From JAEZJZ01 sp050949055 (GTDB lineage: Bacteria > Bacillota > UBA994 > UBA5500): a stretch of DNA of 64,000 nucleotides. Position numbers and translations under genes: made by a program. The stretch covers positions 246,565 through 310,564 of the forward strand of contig JBMNFA010000002.1 in assembly GCA_050949055.1 (NCBI GenBank), given 5' to 3'. Positions 17,782 to 25,878 of this stretch are shown here, one piece after another. The notes under the pieces are model-generated. The model was not told the origin of the DNA. It ran no database searches and saw only the letters and a program-made list of their open reading frames with translations. Position 1 is the first letter of the stretch; every line of letters begins with the position of its first letter.

Positions 17782-17800
17782 GGTAAGTAAGAGACTTACC
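17782..17800. promoter_or_regulatory. Candidate operator between the DtxR-like gene and feoA
   Basis: GGTAAGT-AAGAG-ACTTACC is a perfect 7-bp inverted repeat of 19 bases in the divergent intergenic region. A 19-base dyad is the size bound by DtxR-family dimers. The assignment is by position and symmetry only. Confidence 0.5.
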
Positions 17801-17856
17801 CACTGCTAACTTATGAAGCTCAGCCAGTGGGATAGCACCGAAAGGGGGCGCAAATA

Positions 17857-18108
17857 GTGGAAAGAGCCCTGTTACCTCTTGATCAATTGCCGATCGGTCG
17901 GTTCGGTGAAGTAAGGGCATTGTTGGCAGACAGTGTAGCCCGGCGCAGAATGCTGGACCTGGGGTTGATTGAGCACACGCGGGTGGAGGCGCTGCGCAGG
18001 AGTCCCTCCGGCGATCCGGTTGCGTACCAGTTTCGGGGGGCGGTGATCGCCTTGCGTTCCGACGAGGCGCGCCAGATTATGGTGGAGTTGTGTGGCAACA
18101 ACCTTTGA
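17857..18108 (+). CDS. feoA: Ferrous iron transport protein A
   Basis: FeoA is a small SH3-like cytoplasmic protein that assists FeoB in Fe(II) uptake. The 83-residue product contains the family pattern GEVRALLADSVARRRMLDLGLIEHTRVEALRRSPSGDPVAYQFRGAVIALRSDEA. The GTG start has AAAGGGGG six bases upstream. It lies 72 bases before feoB and shares a control region with the divergent DtxR-like gene. Confidence 0.93.
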   Translation: MERALLPLDQLPIGRFGEVRALLADSVARRRMLDLGLIEHTRVEALRRSPSGDPVAYQFRGAVIALRSDEARQIMVELCGNNL

Positions 18109-18180
18109 GATTAGCCGCCGCCATTCTAGGCAAGGCCGCTACTAATCGGCCAAAGTGCGCAGGGGGGAGGAGTGACTGCC

Positions 18181-20328
18181 ATGGGATTGACCAGTCAATC
18201 CACAGGGTTTGGCGCACTGAAAGAAGCATTCCAGGTGAGACTAGAGGCTCCGGATGATCTGGTGGTGGCGTTGGCTGGAAACCCCAACACCGGAAAGAGC
18301 ACCATCTTTAACAGCCTGACTGGGCTGAGGCAACACACCGGAAACTGGCCTGGCAAGACGGTTACCAACGCACAGGGCAGATTTGGCCATAGGGATAGAC
18401 GTTTTGTGTTGGTGGACCTGCCCGGTACCTATTCGCTGCTGGCCAACTCGGTGGAAGAAGAGGTGGCCAGGGACTTCATCTGCTTCGGCCAACCCCATGT
18501 CACAGCCATAGTCACCGATGCCACCTGCCTGGAAAGGAACCTCAACTTGGTGCTGCAGATTCTGGAGATCACCAGCAAGGTGGTGGTCTGCGTCAATTTG
18601 CTTGACGAGGCCAAACGCAAGCACATACAGGTGGACTTGCGACAGCTCGCCAGCATCCTGGGTGTGCCAGTGGTAGGAACCAGTGCCCGCGACGGAACGG
18701 GGCTGGGGGAGCTGAAGGAGGCGATCTATCAGGTTGCCACCGGACGCAAGCGCCCAGAAGCACTGCAGATCAGGTACGAGCAGGAAACGGAATCGGCTAT
18801 CGCTTCCCTGGAAGGGGCCATTTCCGAGCTCACCCAGGGAAAGGTAAACCCGCGCTGGATAGCGCTGAGGCTATTGGATGCAGACCCGTCGCTGCATGGT
18901 TCGCTCAGCAAGTATCTACAGATAGATCTGATCGGCCATCCTGCTGTAGCTAGGGGTCTGCGTGCCGTAGAAGAACAGCTAGATAGACGTCTTCTCAGTC
19001 TGGAGCGGCTGAAGGACGGCATTGTCTGCAGCCTGGTGCGCCAGGCGGAGCAGATTGCTTCCCGGGTGGTGACCAAGGAAAGCCAGCAACACAACCTTTT
19101 GGATCGCAGAATTGACAGCATCGTCACTTCCACTCGCTGGGGTATCCCGATCATGCTGGGCCTGTTGGGCCTGATCTTCTGGATTACCATTGTCGGAGCC
19201 AATTATCCTTCCGGCTTGCTGGCCAGGGGGCTGTTTTGGCTGGAGGAGAGAATGACTCAGCTATTCAGCAGCCGGGGTTGGCCACAGTGGCTGCACGGTC
19301 TACTGGTGCAAGGTATCTATCGCACCTCCGCTTGGGTGGTGGCAGTGATGCTGCCTCCGATGGCCATCTTCTTTCCTTTGTTCACCTTGCTGGAGGACCT
19401 GGGTTACCTACCCCGGGTGGCCTTCAATTTGGACAATTTCTTTCGCCGGGCCTGCGCCCATGGCAAGCAAGCCTTGACCATGTGCATGGGTTTCGGCTGC
19501 AATGCTGCCGGGGTAATAGCCTGCCGCATCATCGACTCCCCCCGGGAGCGCCTGATCGCCATGCTCACCAACAACTTTGTACCCTGCAACGGGCGCTTTC
19601 CCACCTTGATAGCCTTGGCGTCCATCTTCATCGTCGGCGGTGCCTCCCGCTGGCGCTCTGCCCTGGCCACCATGGTGGTGCTGGCGGTGATCCTGTTAGG
19701 CGTATTGCTGACCCTATTCATCTCCAGGCTGCTTTCGCGCACGCTGCTCCGGGGGTTGCCGTCGTCGTTTGCGCTGGAATTGCCTCCCTACCGCAAGCCG
19801 CAGGTGGGACGCATCCTCATCCGGTCGCTGCTGGATCGGACCTTGTTTGTCCTGGGGCGGGCAGTGTCGGTGGCCGCACCGGCTGGCCTGGTAATTTGGC
19901 TGATGGCCAACTTGGCCGTAGGCGAAAACAGCTTGTTGCAGCAATCCGCTGCCTTCTTGCAGCCCTTTGCCCAGCTGATTGGCCTGGATGGCTATATTTT
20001 GCTGGCCTTTATCCTGGGTTTGCCGGCTAACGAAATTGTCATCCCTATCGTGATTATGAGCTACCTGCGCAGTGGCACCATGCTGGAGCTGGCCTCCTTG
20101 ACCGAGCTGAAGGACCTGTTGGTGGCCAACGGTTGGACCTGGCTGACTGCAGTCTGTACCATGCTCTTCTCCCTCTGCCACTGGCCTTGCGGCACCACGC
20201 TGCTGACGATTCGCAAAGAGGCCCAGAGCTGGAAGTGGGCCGGATTGTCATTGCTTGTTCCCACCGTCAGTGGCATAGCGATCTGCTTCTTGCTGGCGCG
20301 GACCGTCCACCTGCTTGGATTGGTCTAG
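18181..20328 (+). CDS. feoB: Ferrous iron transporter FeoB
   Basis: FeoB is the membrane Fe(II) permease with an N-terminal G protein. G motifs are clear: G1 GNPNTGKST, G2 around the conserved Thr in PGKTVTN, G3 DLPGTYS, G4 NLLD and G5 TSARDGTG. A helical GDI-like region follows, then about eight membrane segments with the Gate motifs (LEDLGYLPRVAFNLDN; CMGFGCNAAGV) and a conserved C-terminal LPANEIV. At 715 residues it is of normal length. The ATG at 18181 is preferred to GTG 18172 because GGAGGAG lies 10 bases before it. Confidence 0.95.
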   Translation: MGLTSQSTGFGALKEAFQVRLEAPDDLVVALAGNPNTGKSTIFNSLTGLRQHTGNWPGKTVTNAQGRFGHRDRRFVLVDLPGTYSLLANSVEEEVARDFICFGQPHVTAIVTDATCLERNLNLVLQILEITSKVVVCVNLLDEAKRKHIQVDLRQLASILGVPVVGTSARDGTGLGELKEAIYQVATGRKRPEALQIRYEQETESAIASLEGAISELTQGKVNPRWIALRLLDADPSLHGSLSKYLQIDLIGHPAVARGLRAVEEQLDRRLLSLERLKDGIVCSLVRQAEQIASRVVTKESQQHNLLDRRIDSIVTSTRWGIPIMLGLLGLIFWITIVGANYPSGLLARGLFWLEERMTQLFSSRGWPQWLHGLLVQGIYRTSAWVVAVMLPPMAIFFPLFTLLEDLGYLPRVAFNLDNFFRRACAHGKQALTMCMGFGCNAAGVIACRIIDSPRERLIAMLTNNFVPCNGRFPTLIALASIFIVGGASRWRSALATMVVLAVILLGVLLTLFISRLLSRTLLRGLPSSFALELPPYRKPQVGRILIRSLLDRTLFVLGRAVSVAAPAGLVIWLMANLAVGENSLLQQSAAFLQPFAQLIGLDGYILLAFILGLPANEIVIPIVIMSYLRSGTMLELASLTELKDLLVANGWTWLTAVCTMLFSLCHWPCGTTLLTIRKEAQSWKWAGLSLLVPTVSGIAICFLLARTVHLLGLV

Positions 20329-20460
20329 GTCGCTCCTGGTGAAGGTGGCGGGACGTTAGGGCGTAAGAATGCAACTTTTCTCTCGTCCAGTCGTAGGTAA
20401 TGGAGAGTGAAGCCGAGGTGCCTGCTACAGACGAGGGCTTCGGGAGGAGGGCGCTGCGAT

Positions 20461-20913
20461 GTGAAAAAAGGATGGACCAACAGAGATAACACCCGCATGC
20501 TGCGGGAGGCAGACCATGGGGCCGACCTGCTGCGGATGTTGCCCAAGAACACCGAGCTGGAGGTACTGGAGGAACGGGATCGATTCACCAAGGTACAGCT
20601 GAGAGACGGGTTCTCCGATCTAGTCGGATACGTCTATAGTGGCTTCCTGGAAGTGGAAGCAACGGATTTGCCTGAGCCAAGCCCCAGGGATCAACACTTG
20701 CTGCCCTGTCCGCGCTGCGGTGCCGAGGCCTGGGGGGCGTTCCCTCTAGCCCAGATGGGTGGCCACGGCAGCCAAAATTACTACATTTCCACCGGTTTTT
20801 TGTCCTACGTCGCTGTGCAGGCTCGGGTTTGCCTGCGCTGCGGCTACCTGGAGCTTTGCGTGAAAGAGGATGGCCTGCCGGAACTGCGACGGATAGCCAG
20901 TGAGAAGCGGTAG
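20461..20913 (+). CDS. Protein with an SH3-like domain and a zinc ribbon
   Basis: This protein of 150 residues is not one I recognise. The first half (RMLREADHGADLLRMLPKNTELEVLEERDRFTKVQLRDG...GYVYSGFLEVE) has the form of a bacterial SH3 domain. The second half has two knuckles, CPRCG and CLRCGY, about 45 residues apart, which should bind one zinc. There is no signal peptide, which is unusual since most bacterial SH3 domains are secreted. The GTG start follows GGGAGGAGGG. A terminator closes the gene, so it appears to be a single unit. Confidence 0.7.
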   Translation: MKKGWTNRDNTRMLREADHGADLLRMLPKNTELEVLEERDRFTKVQLRDGFSDLVGYVYSGFLEVEATDLPEPSPRDQHLLPCPRCGAEAWGAFPLAQMGGHGSQNYYISTGFLSYVAVQARVCLRCGYLELCVKEDGLPELRRIASEKR

Positions 20914-20924
20914 CCAAAGACTTA

Positions 20925-20945
20925 GCCCCTCGAAGGAGGGGCGTT
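20925..20945 (+). terminator. Terminator after the zinc-ribbon gene
   Basis: GCCCCTC and GAGGGGC pair perfectly around GAAG and are followed by GTTGTTAT. Confidence 0.7.
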
Positions 20946-21025
20946 GTTATCTCCAGATAAAACTGATCGCTCGCAGATGAAAGCGGAGCCTGGATAGCGG
21001 CAATCTCTGGATGAGTCAGGTGAGC

Positions 21026-21508
21026 TCAGAAGCGCAGGATCTCCGCCTGCGGCCGCTGGTCTAAAGTGAGGATAGCCACTGAAAACTTGGGTTCCCGGCG
21101 CTTGTCGGTGGCCGAACCCGGGTTGAGCAGCAGCACGCCGCGGTGGACATGGTTGTAGGGCTGATGGCTGTGGCCAAAGACCACCACATCAGCCTGCGGG
21201 AAAGTATGCCAAGCGCGTTCTGGAGTGGTTCTGCCCCGGCCCAGATGGCCATGGGTGAGACCTATCTGCAAACCGCACAACTGCAGAGTCTTGCGGTACC
21301 CTAAAATGTCTGCCATCGCCGCCGAGTCGGTATTTCCGGCCACCGCCTCGGTCCAGGCGATGGCATTTAGTTCCCTCAGCACGGACCAATCGTTGATGTC
21401 CCCAGCGTGCAGAATCAACTCCACCCCGGCAAACAACTCCGCCACCTGGGGCGGCAGCTGGCGGCCGCGGCGGGGGATGTGGGTATCTGAGATCACGCCA
21501 ATGCGCAC
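21026..21508 (-). CDS. Metallophosphoesterase, YfcE/MJ0936 type
   Basis: A 160-residue calcineurin-like phosphodiesterase with the complete set of metal ligands: SDTH near the N-terminus, HAGDIND, GNTD, THGH and GHSH, followed by NPGSATDKR. The small size and the absence of extra domains fit the YfcE/MJ0936 group, which hydrolyses phosphodiesters in the cytoplasm; the natural substrate is not defined. It is a single minus-strand gene ending near a convergent terminator. Confidence 0.9.
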   Translation of the reverse strand: MRIGVISDTHIPRRGRQLPPQVAELFAGVELILHAGDINDWSVLRELNAIAWTEAVAGNTDSAAMADILGYRKTLQLCGLQIGLTHGHLGRGRTTPERAWHTFPQADVVVFGHSHQPYNHVHRGVLLLNPGSATDKRREPKFSVAILTLDQRPQAEILRF

Positions 21509-21644
21509 ATCGCATCACCTCGATCAGAGTTTCTCTAGCCATACCACATTATATGTCCGGATTCCCCGCGGGCTGCTTCATTCCCTGCAGGTTGTTGGGG
21601 CATGACTATGAAAAAGGAGCGATCTGCTGGCTGGGGGTGTGCAC

Positions 21645-22382
21645 ATGAACGAGAGCCTGGTTACTGCTGTTCGCGGGGTGATGGCCTTTGTCACGCTACT
21701 GATACTTTGCCGCATTCTGGGCAAACAACAGGTGTCGCAGCTGACCTTCTTTGAATACGTCCTGGGCATCACCATCGGTTCCATTGCATCGTCCATGACG
21801 GTGGACCTGTCGATCAACGCGTTTCCCCAGTGGGTGGGGCTGTTCGTTTGGACAGTGGCTGTCCTGCTGTTGCAGTGGGCCTCCATCAAGAACCGAAGTT
21901 TCGCCAAGTACGTCGATGGCGAGCCAACCATTGTGGTTATGGATGGCAAGATCATGGAACAGGCGATGCAGCGGATGCGCTATCGTGCTTACGATCTGAT
22001 GGAGCAGCTGCGGGTGCAAGGGGTTTTTGACATCAAGCAGGTGGCTTATGCATTGCTGGAGCCAAGCGGGCAGTTGTCAGTGCTCAAGAAGCCAGAGTAT
22101 CAGACGGTGACCAGGCAGGACATGGGGATCGAAGCCGGGCCGGATGGGATGAATGTGGAGTTGATCTACAGTGGGGCGGTCGTGGAGCAGAACCTGCGGC
22201 AGGCGGGAGTGAGCCGACAGTGGTTGGATAATCAGCTGCGGATGCGTGGTCTGTCAGACCCGACCGAGGTGTTTTTGGCCACCATAGACAGCAAAGGAGC
22301 GCTCTATGTGGACTGTTATCAGGATCATCTGCAGCAGTTGACCGATGTGGATGATCAGCCTTCAGGCGGGGGTGATGCCTGA
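21645..22382 (+). CDS. DUF421-family membrane protein (YetF type)
   Basis: Three N-terminal membrane helices (LVTAVRGVMAFVTLLILCRILGKQQVSQLTFFEYVLGITIGSIAS) precede a cytoplasmic domain of about 150 residues with the family markers RSFAKYVDGEPTIVVMDGKI and LRVQGVFDIKQVAYALLEPSGQLSVLKK. YetF/YdfR proteins are widespread in spore formers and their biochemical role is unknown. The ATG at 21645 follows GGGGGTG. The last base of its stop codon is the first base of the next ATG, so the downstream gene is translationally coupled. Confidence 0.9.
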   Translation: MNESLVTAVRGVMAFVTLLILCRILGKQQVSQLTFFEYVLGITIGSIASSMTVDLSINAFPQWVGLFVWTVAVLLLQWASIKNRSFAKYVDGEPTIVVMDGKIMEQAMQRMRYRAYDLMEQLRVQGVFDIKQVAYALLEPSGQLSVLKKPEYQTVTRQDMGIEAGPDGMNVELIYSGAVVEQNLRQAGVSRQWLDNQLRMRGLSDPTEVFLATIDSKGALYVDCYQDHLQQLTDVDDQPSGGGDA

Positions 22383-22750
22383 TGGGTGGAAAGCTGTGGC
22401 GAAAGGTCGTCCCAATAATGGCGCTGCTGCTGTTCTTACTGGTGATGACCAGCGATTGGTGGCTGAAGCGCCCCCTGGGCCAAGATGACGATGTGCAGCT
22501 ATATTTCCAAAGAGTGCGGGACAGCGTAGCCAGGGAAGATTTCGTCCAAGCGGCGGCCGAATGGGAGAAGCTAAGGGCCGCTTGGCGTTTGGTGGCCATC
22601 CGGGTGCAGTTTAGCGTCGAGCGGGACCAACTACAGGGGCTGACCGTCAGCCTGGCACGCCTGCAAGGCGCGATTATGGCCGAAGACCAGGCAGGAGCAA
22701 TGATTGAGCTGGCGGAAGCGGAGGAGCATTGGCGCGATCTCGGGAGATAG
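22382..22750 (+). CDS. DUF4363-like membrane-anchored protein
   Basis: The 122-residue product has one N-terminal membrane helix (VVPIMALLLFLLVMTSDWWL) and an external helical domain rich in acidic and aromatic residues (YFQRVRDSVAREDFVQAAAEWEKLRAAWRLVAIRVQFSVERDQL). This fits DUF4363, commonly encoded beside DUF421 genes; the two probably work together at the membrane. The start overlaps the preceding stop by one base. No function is known. Confidence 0.8.
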   Translation: MGGKLWRKVVPIMALLLFLLVMTSDWWLKRPLGQDDDVQLYFQRVRDSVAREDFVQAAAEWEKLRAAWRLVAIRVQFSVERDQLQGLTVSLARLQGAIMAEDQAGAMIELAEAEEHWRDLGR

Positions 22751-22753
22751 GGA

Positions 22754-22809
22754 GACAGAGGGACGTACAATCTGTCTCCCTAGGGAGACAAATTGTACGT
22801 CCCTCTGTC
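22754..22809. repeat. Long near-perfect palindrome between convergent genes
   Basis: GACAGAGGGACGTACAAT and its complement enclose TGTCTCCC-TA-GGGAGACA, giving one stem of about 27 bp with a single mismatch. It starts three bases after the DUF4363 stop. A half copy occurs at 23652. It is a mobile palindromic repeat that may also serve as a transcription barrier. Confidence 0.85.
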
Positions 22810-22820
22810 ACCGAGTCGGT

Positions 22821-23588
22821 CTAAAGCAGGTCACTGAACAGTTGTCCACAGTCAACGGACAATCCTTCAAAGAAGAACGACTTGGCCACCTCTGCGCGGG
22901 TAAAGACCTGCATGTCATCGATATCCCGATCGGCAAAGGCATAGAGAATTACCTTCTCGGTCTTGGGATCGACCATCCAATACTCCCGCACTCCTGACAG
23001 GGTGTAGGTGTTCAGCTTGTCGAGCATGTCCTTGGTGCGTGTGCTGGCGGACAATACTTCCAACACCAGGGTGGGAGTGCCCATATACTTGCCCTTTTCC
23101 GACACATTTCCCTCCAAATCACATGCCACCAGCAAGTCCGGTTGCATCACATCCGGTTCTTTGAAACCCTGCTTGAAGAAGTGCACATCGAAGGGAGCAA
23201 AGAATACCCTGCACTTGTTGCTTACGAAATAGGCCTGAAAACATAGATACAGCCGACCAAGGATATCCTGATGGCTGATCAGCGGAGAGTCCAGCAGGTG
23301 GATCTCGCCGTTGATGAACTCCATGCGCAAGGTGCTCTTCTCGTAGATGGCCATGAACTCGTCATACGAGACCTTCTTCCCCCCGTACTGATAATCCAGC
23401 GCTCTCTCCCTCACGGCGAAGTATTGCTCAATGTCCGTCACATAGGCTGTCAGTCTGGCGATCTTGGTGCCGTTCTTGGTGATCACCACGTCGCTTTGCT
23501 GCTCGACCAAGTCCATGTACTTTCCGAAGTTCTGTTTCAGCTCTGTTGCTGAGACCACGAGCCCTTCCTCATAGGGTTTGCTTGGCAT
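22821..23588 (-). CDS. Uma2-family nuclease-like protein with an N-terminal Phd/YefM antitoxin domain
   Basis: Residues about 5-60 (GLVVSATELKQNFGKYMDLVEQQSDVVITKNGTKIARLTAY) match the DNA-binding Phd/YefM antitoxin fold. The rest (about 85-255) is a Uma2/DUF820 domain of the PD-(D/E)XK class: RMEFINGEIHLLDSP, APFDVHF, PDVMQPDLLVAC, TLVLEVLSASTRTKDMLDKLNTY and REYWMVDP. The Asp in PDLL and the Glu in LVLEVLS are the expected acidic residues. The ATG follows GGAGGTG. The fusion suggests a self-regulating protein; a palindrome overlaps its promoter. Biological role unknown. Confidence 0.85.
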   Translation of the reverse strand: MPSKPYEEGLVVSATELKQNFGKYMDLVEQQSDVVITKNGTKIARLTAYVTDIEQYFAVRERALDYQYGGKKVSYDEFMAIYEKSTLRMEFINGEIHLLDSPLISHQDILGRLYLCFQAYFVSNKCRVFFAPFDVHFFKQGFKEPDVMQPDLLVACDLEGNVSEKGKYMGTPTLVLEVLSASTRTKDMLDKLNTYTLSGVREYWMVDPKTEKVILYAFADRDIDDMQVFTRAEVAKSFFFEGLSVDCGQLFSDLL

Positions 23589-23607
23589 ACGATTCACCTC
23601 CAAGCTC

Positions 23608-23655
23608 AGTATAGAGCAAATCTCCATATCGCACAATAAAATGTGCGATATGGAG
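23608..23655 (-). promoter_or_regulatory. Promoter and palindromic operator of the Phd-Uma2 gene
   Basis: On the minus strand TTGTGC (23636-23631) and TATACT (23613-23608) are 17 bases apart. A 14-bp perfect inverted repeat, CTCCATATCGCACA (23622-23635) and TGTGCGATATGGAG (23642-23655), covers the -35 box and spacer. Phd-type proteins commonly repress their own promoters through such dyads. Confidence 0.6.
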
Positions 23656-23680
23656 ACAGGGGGACGTACAATCTGTCTCC
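23652..23680. repeat. Half copy of the palindromic repeat seen at 22754
   Basis: It carries GGAGACAGGGGGACGTACAA followed by TCTGTCTCC, matching the left half of the 22754 element. It sits between the stop of the prolyl oligopeptidase gene and the promoter of the Phd-Uma2 gene. Confidence 0.8.
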
Positions 23681-23687
23681 CCGCGGT

Positions 23688-25724
23688 CTATTTCACCTGC
23701 AGCTGGTCAAACAGGAAAGAGAAGATGTCTGTCTGTTCGTCGATCAGCTTGGCGGTGGGCTTGCCGGCGCCATGGCCGGCTTTGCTTTCTACCCGCAGAT
23801 AGACGGGGTTGTCGCCTCCTGCTGCCGCCTGCAAGGTGGCGGCAAACTTCTTGGAATGCATCGGCACCACTCGGTCATCGCTCTCTGCGGTCAAGATTAT
23901 CACCGGGGGATAGACGGTGCCGAACTTGACGTTATGCAAGGGAGAATACTTGATCATGAAACGGAAGTGGTCTGGGTTCAGCTCCGCGTCGCCATACTCG
24001 CCTGTCCAATAGCGGCCAGCGGTGAAGCGGTGAAAGCGCAGCATATCGATCACCGGCACCCAACTGATCACCGCGCCATACAGATCGGGTCGTTGGATCA
24101 TGCAAGCCGCGGTCAGCAGGCCACCGTTGCTGCGGCCTTGAATGGCCAGGCGCTCCTGCCTGGTATAGCCGTTGGCAATTAGCCACTCGGCGGCGGCGAT
24201 GAAATCATCAAATACATTCTGTTTTTTCTCTAACATGCCAGCCCGGTGCCACTCTTCGCCAAACTCATTGCCACCCCTGAGACCAGCCACCGCGTACACT
24301 CCGCCGTGCTCCAGCCAGACCAGCGTGGAGACGGAGAAGTTGGGCTTTTGGGCCAGATTGTAGCCACCGTAGCCATAGAGCAAGGTGGGGTTATTGCCAT
24401 CCAGTGGCAACCCCTTCTTGTGGGTGAGGAACATGGGCACCTGGGTGCCATCTTTTGATGGATAAAACACTTGCCTCGTCTCATACTGATTGGCATCGAA
24501 ATCCACGTCGGGCGTCCAGAACTGACTCAGTTGCCCGGAGTCAAAATCATAACGGAAGACGGTGGTGGGGTAGAGGTAGGAGGTGAAGCTGACAAACAGC
24601 TCCTTGTCGACTCTCTTTCCGGAAACCTCCACCGTGCCCAGGGTTGGCAACTGAACAATCCGCTCCAAACTGCCGTCTAGGTGATAGACAGCCAGTCGAT
24701 GATAGGCCGCGCGTAAGTAGGTGACCACGAAGCACTCGTTGACCAGGCGGATTTGGTCGATCACGTCTTCCGATTCGGCGATCAGCTGTCGCCAATTCTC
24801 TCGCTCTGGCTGATTCAGGTCCACGGCCATCACCCTGCCTTTGGGCGCCTGCCAGTTGGTGTGCACGTAGAAAACATCACCGTCGCTGCCGATCACATGA
24901 TACATGGCGTCATGGTCATCGAGCAGCCGGATGAAGGGTCCATCGCTATCCAGTCTGCGGTAGTAGACCCGGTTTTCGGGATTGGTGCCCAGGGTGATGT
25001 GCAGCACCAGGAAGCGGTGGTCCTCGGTAATGCTGGCCCGGAAGCCCATTTGCTTATGGTCTGGCCGCTCATAGATCACCTGATCGGCGCTCTGGTCAGT
25101 GCCCAGGCGATGCAGGCAGACCCGGCTGTAGTTGGATGCATCCTCCGGTGGCACGCTGCCCGGTTCTGGAAAGCGCGTGTAGAAGAAGCCACTGTCATCA
25201 GGCAACCAGGCGATGGTGGTGAACTTGCACCAGTTGATCAGATCGGGATACTCCTGGCCGTCATCGACCGATACCACCCGGATCTGCTGCCAATCGCTGC
25301 CGCTTTGGGAGCAGGAGTAAGCTAGCAGACGGCCGTCATGGCTGAAGGAGATGTTGGTCAGCGCCACCGTCCCGTCGTCGCTGAACCGGTTGGGATCTAG
25401 CACCGGAATCGCGTCGCCCTCCAGGCCCTCCAGACGGTAAAGCACCGACTGATTCTGCAGTCCATCGTTGCGAAAGACATAATACCTGCCAGCCTCCCGG
25501 AAGGGTGCCGATTGCTTGGGGTAGTTCCACAGTTCCGTAATCCGCTGCTTGATCAGCGGCCGCATAGGCAGAGAGTTAAGGTAGTCGAAAGTGCGGGCAT
25601 TCTGTTCGGCCACGAAGGCCTTGGTCTCAGGCAGATCGGGATCCTCCATCCAACGGAAGGGATCGGCCACTTTGATGCCGTGGTAGTCATCGACCACATT
25701 GTCCCGGCGAATATTGGTGATCAT
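23688..25724 (-). CDS. Prolyl oligopeptidase (S9A family)
   Basis: A serine peptidase that cleaves short peptides after proline. The N-terminal beta-propeller (about residues 75-400) follows YHGIKVADPFRWMEDPDLPETKAFVAEQNA, typical of the family. The alpha/beta-hydrolase domain has the catalytic serine in GRSNGGLL, aspartate in ESDDRVVPMHS and histidine in KAGHGAGKP. Length (678 residues) is normal and no signal peptide is present, so it should act in the cytoplasm, consistent with peptide use by an amino-acid fermenter. The gene stands alone. Confidence 0.95.
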   Translation of the reverse strand: MITNIRRDNVVDDYHGIKVADPFRWMEDPDLPETKAFVAEQNARTFDYLNSLPMRPLIKQRITELWNYPKQSAPFREAGRYYVFRNDGLQNQSVLYRLEGLEGDAIPVLDPNRFSDDGTVALTNISFSHDGRLLAYSCSQSGSDWQQIRVVSVDDGQEYPDLINWCKFTTIAWLPDDSGFFYTRFPEPGSVPPEDASNYSRVCLHRLGTDQSADQVIYERPDHKQMGFRASITEDHRFLVLHITLGTNPENRVYYRRLDSDGPFIRLLDDHDAMYHVIGSDGDVFYVHTNWQAPKGRVMAVDLNQPERENWRQLIAESEDVIDQIRLVNECFVVTYLRAAYHRLAVYHLDGSLERIVQLPTLGTVEVSGKRVDKELFVSFTSYLYPTTVFRYDFDSGQLSQFWTPDVDFDANQYETRQVFYPSKDGTQVPMFLTHKKGLPLDGNNPTLLYGYGGYNLAQKPNFSVSTLVWLEHGGVYAVAGLRGGNEFGEEWHRAGMLEKKQNVFDDFIAAAEWLIANGYTRQERLAIQGRSNGGLLTAACMIQRPDLYGAVISWVPVIDMLRFHRFTAGRYWTGEYGDAELNPDHFRFMIKYSPLHNVKFGTVYPPVIILTAESDDRVVPMHSKKFAATLQAAAGGDNPVYLRVESKAGHGAGKPTAKLIDEQTDIFSFLFDQLQVK

Positions 25725-25878
25725 TTTCGCTCCTCCTTCAGTAACGTCTAGTCCTATGTTTTACTTTTGGCGTCGAAATTCCTGCGCCAACTTACTGGTC
25801 ATTGGTCAGCAGGAGAGGAGGCCCGGAGCGCGAACTAAAGTATTAACGAAACATAGGGACAGCAGGTGGGAGAATGAC

